Origin: Rhodococcus sp. Leaf247
GTDB lineage: Bacteria; Actinomycetota; Actinomycetes; Mycobacteriales; Mycobacteriaceae
Assembly (NCBI RefSeq): GCF_001426185.1
Contig: NZ_LMRP01000001.1
Location: 784,765-848,764, forward strand
Length of the DNA: 64,000 nucleotides
Direction: 5' to 3'
The notes beneath the pieces are model-generated. The model worked only from the letters and a program-made list of their open reading frames with translations, did no database searches and had not been told where the DNA came from. The position numbers and the translations under genes were made by a program. Positions 59,954-64,000 of this stretch are shown here, piece by piece (the first letter of the stretch is position 1; every line of letters begins with the position of its first letter).

Positions 59954-61221
59954 CGAGGTTGTCCGTCGTCGACGAGATCTTCCTTCGCACCCACCGTGGT
60001 TTCGGCATTCCCGTTGCCATGCAGGGCATCTGGATCACCGAGGAACCCGTGAGCGAAGACGCCCTCGATCTGGTCGACCGCAGGGTGGCATCGGGTCCGC
60101 TGGGCCTGAGGATCGTCTCGCCGACGATTCCCGGTGCGCGCCGGCGATGGGTCCGGGCCACCGTACGCCCCGGAGTGACCTGGTCCGAGCGCACCGACGA
60201 CCCGTTGTCGTGGGCGGACTCGTGCGCGGACATCCCACTCGATCCGGAGTACGGGCCGGGCTGGCGGCTGAGCGCGGCACCGTACGGATCCGGCACGGCC
60301 GTGTCGATCGTGTGCTCGCACGTCATCGCCGATGCGCGTGGACTGATCGACGCAGCGGCAGCGGCGGTGTCGGGCGCCGACTCGGACGTCGTCGAGGACG
60401 ACCGGTCGAGCGATCTGGCCGATGCGGTCTCGACGGTGTCGACGGTCGTCGGGCGGACGACCCTCGCCCTGTCCGCGTTGGTGTACAGCCGTTCCCGGCG
60501 CACCGAGCTCCGCGGTTATCTGCGGGCATCCAGGACACCGACGACTACCACCGCCGCGCGCCCCGCGGCCTGGGAACAGGTGTCCGTCACGGCCGATGTC
60601 CCGGCAGCGCGTTGGGACCGAGTAGCCGCGGCCGGTCAGGGGACTCCGAACGTTCTGTTCCTGTCGGTGGTCGCGGCGATCGTGGCTGCGGTCCGGACAC
60701 CGTGCGGGGCCGAGACCGTTCTGCTCGGAGTGCCGATGAAGGTACCGACCGGGGGCGCGAACGCCCTGTCGGTGACCGCGGTCCATATCGGTCCGCAGTC
60801 CTCCCTCGCCGACATCAGAGCACTCGCGAAGACGGCGTACCGAAGCCCGCTGACCGGGCCCGCAGGGTTCCCCGACGAGTTGCTGCACGTGATCCCCGAG
60901 CGTGCGGCCGAGGTCCTCGCCCCGTCGACGGGTCTTCGAGATGCGTTGTGCTCCAACATCGGACCGCTTCCCGACGCCGTCCGCACCATCGGCGGCCGCC
61001 GCGCGCTGCGCGTCGCCACACGCGCGATCCATCCGGGTCTGCGGCACGAGCAGGCCGCGGCGTCGCCGACCGTGCTCTCCGCATACCTGTGCCGAGTCGG
61101 CGAGGTGTACACCCTGTCCGTCGTCGTCACGGACCCCGCGGCCGCTCATACCCGGGACGAGATACGCCAGCAGATGACCGCCGCATTGTCGCGGCACTCG
61201 CTCGAACCCGACTTCTGGTGA
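59950..61221 (+). CDS. HXXXD-type acyltransferase (PapA/wax-ester synthase superfamily)
   Basis: A 423-residue protein with the catalytic HXXXD motif His124-Val-Ile-Ala-Asp128 in CSHVIADARG. A second-half region, NALSVTAVHIGPQ and SNIGPLPDAVR, is analogous to the structural motif of condensation-type acyltransferases. It is translationally coupled (GTGA overlap) to the enoyl-CoA hydratase gene, which hints at an acyl-CoA donor. The product may be an acylated lipid or glycolipid. It is distantly similar in layout to the acyltransferase of the polysaccharide locus at 14707. Confidence 0.72.
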   Translation: MTRLSVVDEIFLRTHRGFGIPVAMQGIWITEEPVSEDALDLVDRRVASGPLGLRIVSPTIPGARRRWVRATVRPGVTWSERTDDPLSWADSCADIPLDPEYGPGWRLSAAPYGSGTAVSIVCSHVIADARGLIDAAAAAVSGADSDVVEDDRSSDLADAVSTVSTVVGRTTLALSALVYSRSRRTELRGYLRASRTPTTTTAARPAAWEQVSVTADVPAARWDRVAAAGQGTPNVLFLSVVAAIVAAVRTPCGAETVLLGVPMKVPTGGANALSVTAVHIGPQSSLADIRALAKTAYRSPLTGPAGFPDELLHVIPERAAEVLAPSTGLRDALCSNIGPLPDAVRTIGGRRALRVATRAIHPGLRHEQAAASPTVLSAYLCRVGEVYTLSVVVTDPAAAHTRDEIRQQMTAALSRHSLEPDFW

Positions 61222-61268
61222 GTACCGTGAAGATCTGCATCAGCACGACCGTCGAAGGGAACAGCGCG

Positions 61269-61514
61269 ATGAGCGAGTCCGACATCTACGCACGTATCAA
61301 GTCCCTGGTGGACACGGAGCACGAGTTGCGCTCGCGCACCGAAGCCGGCGAGATCGATCCCAGCGAGGAACGCGCGCAACTCGATCAGCTCGAGAAGGCA
61401 CTCGACCAGTGCTGGGATCTGCTGCGGCAGCGTCGCGCGAAGCGCGATGCGGGCCTGTCCCCGGACGACGCCGAGGCGCAGCCGGTGAACCAGGTCGAGA
61501 ACTACCTCCAGTAG
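61269..61514 (+). CDS. DUF2630 small protein
   Basis: An 81-residue soluble helical protein, ESDIYARIKSLVDTEHELRSR near the start and EERAQLDQLEKALDQCWDLLRQRRAKRDAG in the middle, the conserved body of DUF2630 in actinobacteria. Function unknown. GAAGGGA lies about 8 bases before the ATG. It ends one base from the convergent SDR gene. Confidence 0.85.
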   Translation: MSESDIYARIKSLVDTEHELRSRTEAGEIDPSEERAQLDQLEKALDQCWDLLRQRRAKRDAGLSPDDAEAQPVNQVENYLQ

Positions 61515-61515
61515 C

Positions 61516-62268
61516 TCAGACGAGGCGGTCGGTCAGTCTCCGCGGCAGAAAGCGCAGCACCATGTCGATGGCTTTCCACCTGGCGCCGGGAAGCGCTGAT
61601 CGAGTCACTTCCTTCTCGATCGCCGACACCATCGCCGACACTCCGTCGTCGAGAGACGACATCAGCGAGCCGGTGTCCCCCGCGCGGGAGGACATGTCGG
61701 TGGCCACGTATCCGGGGAGCAGTGTGGTGACGGCGATGGGTGTGGGGCGCAGTTCCGCCGCCAGGGCTTCTCCCAGTGAGGACACCCCGGCTTTCGACGC
61801 GGCGTACACGGCCTTGGACCCGGGCAGTCCGCGGCCCGCGCTGATCGAGGAGACCAGCACCAGGTGGCCGGTGTTCTGCTCCCGGAACACTGCCAGCGCC
61901 GCCTCGATCTGCGAGACCACGCCGACGAAGTTCGTGCGGGCCGTCTCGAGGTTGGCGTCGGCGCGGCCCGTGCCCAACGTGGCCCCCTTACCCAGACCGG
62001 CGTTGACGACGACGCGGTCGATGCCGCCGAGGTCCGCGCGGAGCGATGCGATGCCGTCCACCACCGACTCGTGGTCGGTCACGTCCATGGCTGCCACGGC
62101 CACCACGATGCCCGGGTTGGCGGCGACCAGTTCGGCGCGCAAGCTCTCCAACCTGTCCGTCCGGCGCGCGCACAACCCGACGTCGCGGCCCAGGGCGGCG
62201 AACCGGCGCGCCATCTCTTCGCCGAGACCGGAACTCGCTCCGGTGATCACGATCTTCTGTCTCCCCAT
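61516..62268 (-). CDS. Short-chain dehydrogenase/reductase
   Basis: A 250-residue NAD(P)-dependent oxidoreductase. The cofactor motif is TGASSGLG (9-16). Further motifs are NAGLG, catalytic Ser in LVSSISAGRG, and YAASK. The hydrophobic/basic C-terminus (MVLRFLPRRLTDRLV) may associate with membranes. Substrate unknown. The start ATG 62268 gives the standard N-terminus. Divergent from the flavoprotein gene, with 27 bases between starts. Confidence 0.88.
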   Translation of the reverse strand: MGRQKIVITGASSGLGEEMARRFAALGRDVGLCARRTDRLESLRAELVAANPGIVVAVAAMDVTDHESVVDGIASLRADLGGIDRVVVNAGLGKGATLGTGRADANLETARTNFVGVVSQIEAALAVFREQNTGHLVLVSSISAGRGLPGSKAVYAASKAGVSSLGEALAAELRPTPIAVTTLLPGYVATDMSSRAGDTGSLMSSLDDGVSAMVSAIEKEVTRSALPGARWKAIDMVLRFLPRRLTDRLV

Positions 62269-62295
62269 TCCGCACACCCTAATCCCGGAGGAACA

Positions 62296-63735
62296 GTGAC
62301 CCATCCGAACATCGACGAGTACGACGTCATCGTCATCGGGGGCGGTCCCGTCGGCGAGAACGCCGCGCAGTACGCCATTCAGGGAAGCGATCGCACGGCG
62401 GTGATCGTCGAGCACGAACTGATCGGCGGGGAGTGCTCGTACTGGGCGTGCATGCCCAGCAAGGCGCTGCTGCTGCCGGAATCGGTCCTCAACCAGGCTC
62501 GGTCGATGCCCGGTGTCCGCGAACTCGTCGGCGATTCGTCCCTGGACGTCGATGCCGTCCTCGCGCGACGGGAGAGCTACACCCACTCTCTGGACGACTC
62601 CTCGCAGGCGCACTGGGCCGAGACCGCCGGAATCGACGTCGTGCGTGGCCACGGCCGACTGTCCGGCGAGAAGCAGGTGAGCGTGGGCGACCGGACTCTG
62701 CGTGCCCGTCACGCGGTGGTCGTGGCGACGGGTACGACGGCGACCGTGCCGCCCATTCCCGGACTGCGCGAAGCCCTTCCGTGGACGTCTCGCGATGCGA
62801 CCAATCTGCACGAGGTGCCGGAACGCATCATCGTCATCGGCGGCGGCGTCGTCGCGTGCGAGGCCACGACCTGGCTGCTCGCGCTCGGGGCCCAGGTGAC
62901 CATGATCGTCCGCGGCACGTCCCTGCTCGCCGGGTCGGAGCCGTTCGCCGGCACGGCGGTCGCCGACGCCCTGACCGCGGCGGGTGCGCGCATCCTCTTC
63001 GAATCGCAGGTGTCCACGGTGTCGCGACCCGATGCGAGCGATACCGGATACGGCCGTATCCACGGGGGTCCGGCCTCGGTGACCGTCGGTGACGACACCC
63101 TCGAGGTGGACGAGATCCTGGTCGCCGCCGGTCGTCGTCCCGCGACGAGGGACCTGGGACTGGACATCCTGCCGGGCGGACCGACACCCGGTGAATCCAT
63201 CACCGTCGACGACCACCTGAGCGCGGTCGACGAGTGGCTGTACGCCGTCGGCGACGTCAACGGACGCGCTCTGCTGACCCACATGGGCAAGTACCAGGGC
63301 CGCATCTGCGGCGACGTCATCGCGGCGCGCGCCGAGGGACGACCGTTGGACGGCACCCGGTTCCTCGCCCTCGCCGACCACGGTCAGGTGCCGCAGGTCG
63401 TGTTCACGACACCCGAGGTGGCGTCGGTCGGACTGACCGAGAAGCAAGCACGAGCCGCGAAGATCGCCGTTCGCGTCGTCGCGATGGACATCGCGGTCGC
63501 CGGCAGCTCGTTGCGTCAGGACGACTTCGCCGGGCGCGCCTCGATGGTGCTCGACACGTCACGGAACGTGATCGTCGGATTCACCCTCGTCGGACAGGGT
63601 GTGTCTGAACTACTGCACGCGGCCACCATCGCGGTGGTCGGGGCCGTCCCGCTCGATACCCTGTGGCACGCGGTCCCGTCGTATCCGACGATGAGCGAGG
63701 TGTGGCTCCGACTGCTCGAGGCTGCCAGGGACTAG
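62296..63735 (+). CDS. FAD/NAD(P)-dependent disulfide-reductase-family flavoprotein with altered active site
   Basis: A 479-residue class I flavoprotein related to dihydrolipoamide dehydrogenase and mercuric reductase. It has an FAD motif VIGGGPVGENAAQYA, redox cysteines in GGECSYWACMPSKALL, an NAD(P) motif VIGGGVVACEATTWLL, and YAVGDVNG. The C-terminal active-site His of the family (HPT-SE) is replaced by Tyr in VPSYPTMSEVWLRL, so a conventional lipoamide reaction is unlikely. Quinone or metal reduction is possible. GTG start with GGAGGA 4 bases before. Its stop overlaps the convergent MOSC gene's stop at CTAG. Confidence 0.88.
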   Translation: MTHPNIDEYDVIVIGGGPVGENAAQYAIQGSDRTAVIVEHELIGGECSYWACMPSKALLLPESVLNQARSMPGVRELVGDSSLDVDAVLARRESYTHSLDDSSQAHWAETAGIDVVRGHGRLSGEKQVSVGDRTLRARHAVVVATGTTATVPPIPGLREALPWTSRDATNLHEVPERIIVIGGGVVACEATTWLLALGAQVTMIVRGTSLLAGSEPFAGTAVADALTAAGARILFESQVSTVSRPDASDTGYGRIHGGPASVTVGDDTLEVDEILVAAGRRPATRDLGLDILPGGPTPGESITVDDHLSAVDEWLYAVGDVNGRALLTHMGKYQGRICGDVIAARAEGRPLDGTRFLALADHGQVPQVVFTTPEVASVGLTEKQARAAKIAVRVVAMDIAVAGSSLRQDDFAGRASMVLDTSRNVIVGFTLVGQGVSELLHAATIAVVGAVPLDTLWHAVPSYPTMSEVWLRLLEAARD

Positions 63736-64000
63736 TCACGAATCGGTTGGGCACGCCGCACGGAGTCCGCGGCACGGGAGGCGTCGAGAGGCACCGGTGA
63801 GATCACGACACCGGTGCCGACGCGCAGCGTCCCCGAACTGACCGGTTCGGTGCGCAGACCGCCGCGGCCGATCAGAGCTTTCCGCATACCGTCGACGACC
63901 ATGCGGTCCATCCACGCGCACGGGTGGGCGGGCCGCCCACCGCGCAGCAGCACCGGCCCGTCCCCGGTGTCGATGACGAACTCCTCGCCGCGGAGCGGGT
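63732..64000 (-). CDS. MOSC-domain protein, 5' part beyond the window
   Basis: The C-terminal 89 residues of a protein whose beginning lies to the right. FVIDTGDGPVLLRGGRPAHPCAWMD and RKALIGRGGLRTEPVSSGTLRVGTGV fit the MOSC (molybdenum cofactor sulfurase C-terminal) fold, including the cysteine in HPCAWMD. MOSC proteins handle sulfur for metal-sulfur clusters or N-hydroxylated substrates. Truncated only by the window edge. Confidence 0.75.
   Translation of the reverse strand, partial: PLRGEEFVIDTGDGPVLLRGGRPAHPCAWMDRMVVDGMRKALIGRGGLRTEPVSSGTLRVGTGVVISPVPLDASRAADSVRRAQPIRD

Noticed and set aside
1-64000. tRNA, rRNA, prophage, insertion sequence
   Set aside because: No cloverleaf, rRNA, transposase or integrase signature was seen by eye; a tRNAscan-SE and ISfinder run would be decisive.

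Overview
The window is GC-rich, tightly packed DNA from a mycolic-acid actinobacterium. It is most like Rhodococcus or a close relative; that placement is inferred from protein sequence and gene order, not from a marker gene. The order from uvrD1 to the VWA/MoxR pair, with chorismate mutase, M23 peptidase, sucCD, the LLM-to-purNH stretch and mprAB, follows the arrangement I recall for Mycobacterium tuberculosis Rv0946-Rv0959 and Rv0981-Rv0982. Many genes begin 5-7 nt after a TANNNT -10 element, which suggests leaderless mRNAs.

Layout. (1) 1-3.6 kb: stress two-component system mprAB with an MprA box, a secreted lipase, a small protein behind a LexA-type box, and a 37-residue membrane peptide with a structured leader. 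(2) 3.6-17.2 kb: a Wzx/Wzy-type exopolysaccharide locus with a secreted glycoside hydrolase, GAF protein, initiating sugar transferase, polymerase, three GT4 glycosyltransferases, flippase, chain-length protein, HXXXD acyltransferase and lipoprotein lipase. (3) 17.2-24.6 kb: glucose-6-phosphate dehydrogenase, L,D-transpeptidase, a hybrid histidine kinase ending in REC-ANTAR, a DnaJC28-domain protein, and a KhtTU-like K+/H+ antiporter. (4) 24.6-27.5 kb: a zinc-starvation divergon. Zinc-free ribosomal proteins L32, L31B, L28, L33, S14 and S18 and a COG0523/Mrf-like protein flank two Zur-like boxes. (5) 27.5-38.1 kb: AEC transporter, lipoprotein, VWA/MoxR pair, glutathione peroxidase, purH and purN (apparent CTG start), DUF6350 and a GYGQPQ-repeat membrane protein. 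(6) 38.2-47.2 kb: an accessory block that interrupts the conserved order. It carries sulfone/sulfur monooxygenases, a three-gene WxL-like surface cassette behind a putative attenuator with a Trp-Trp leader peptide, a DUF222-HNH protein, a WYL regulator with a VOC protein, and an MDR oxidoreductase. (7) 47.2-59.1 kb: sucCD, a membrane protein, a CRP-box M23 peptidase, uvrD1 with a PafBC-like promoter, chorismate mutase, succinate-semialdehyde dehydrogenase and pgi. (8) 59.2-64 kb: enoyl-CoA hydratase with a second HXXXD acyltransferase, DUF2630, an SDR, a flavoprotein disulfide reductase, and the C-terminal part of a MOSC protein.

The most unusual material is the WxL-like cassette and its leader (40.67-43.2 kb), the SOS-box microprotein near 3 kb, the kinase-ANTAR fusion, and the CTG-initiated purN. 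I saw no tRNA, rRNA, CRISPR array, prophage or insertion sequence. Only one stretch over 300 bases lacks a gene (55,016-55,347), and it holds two promoters.
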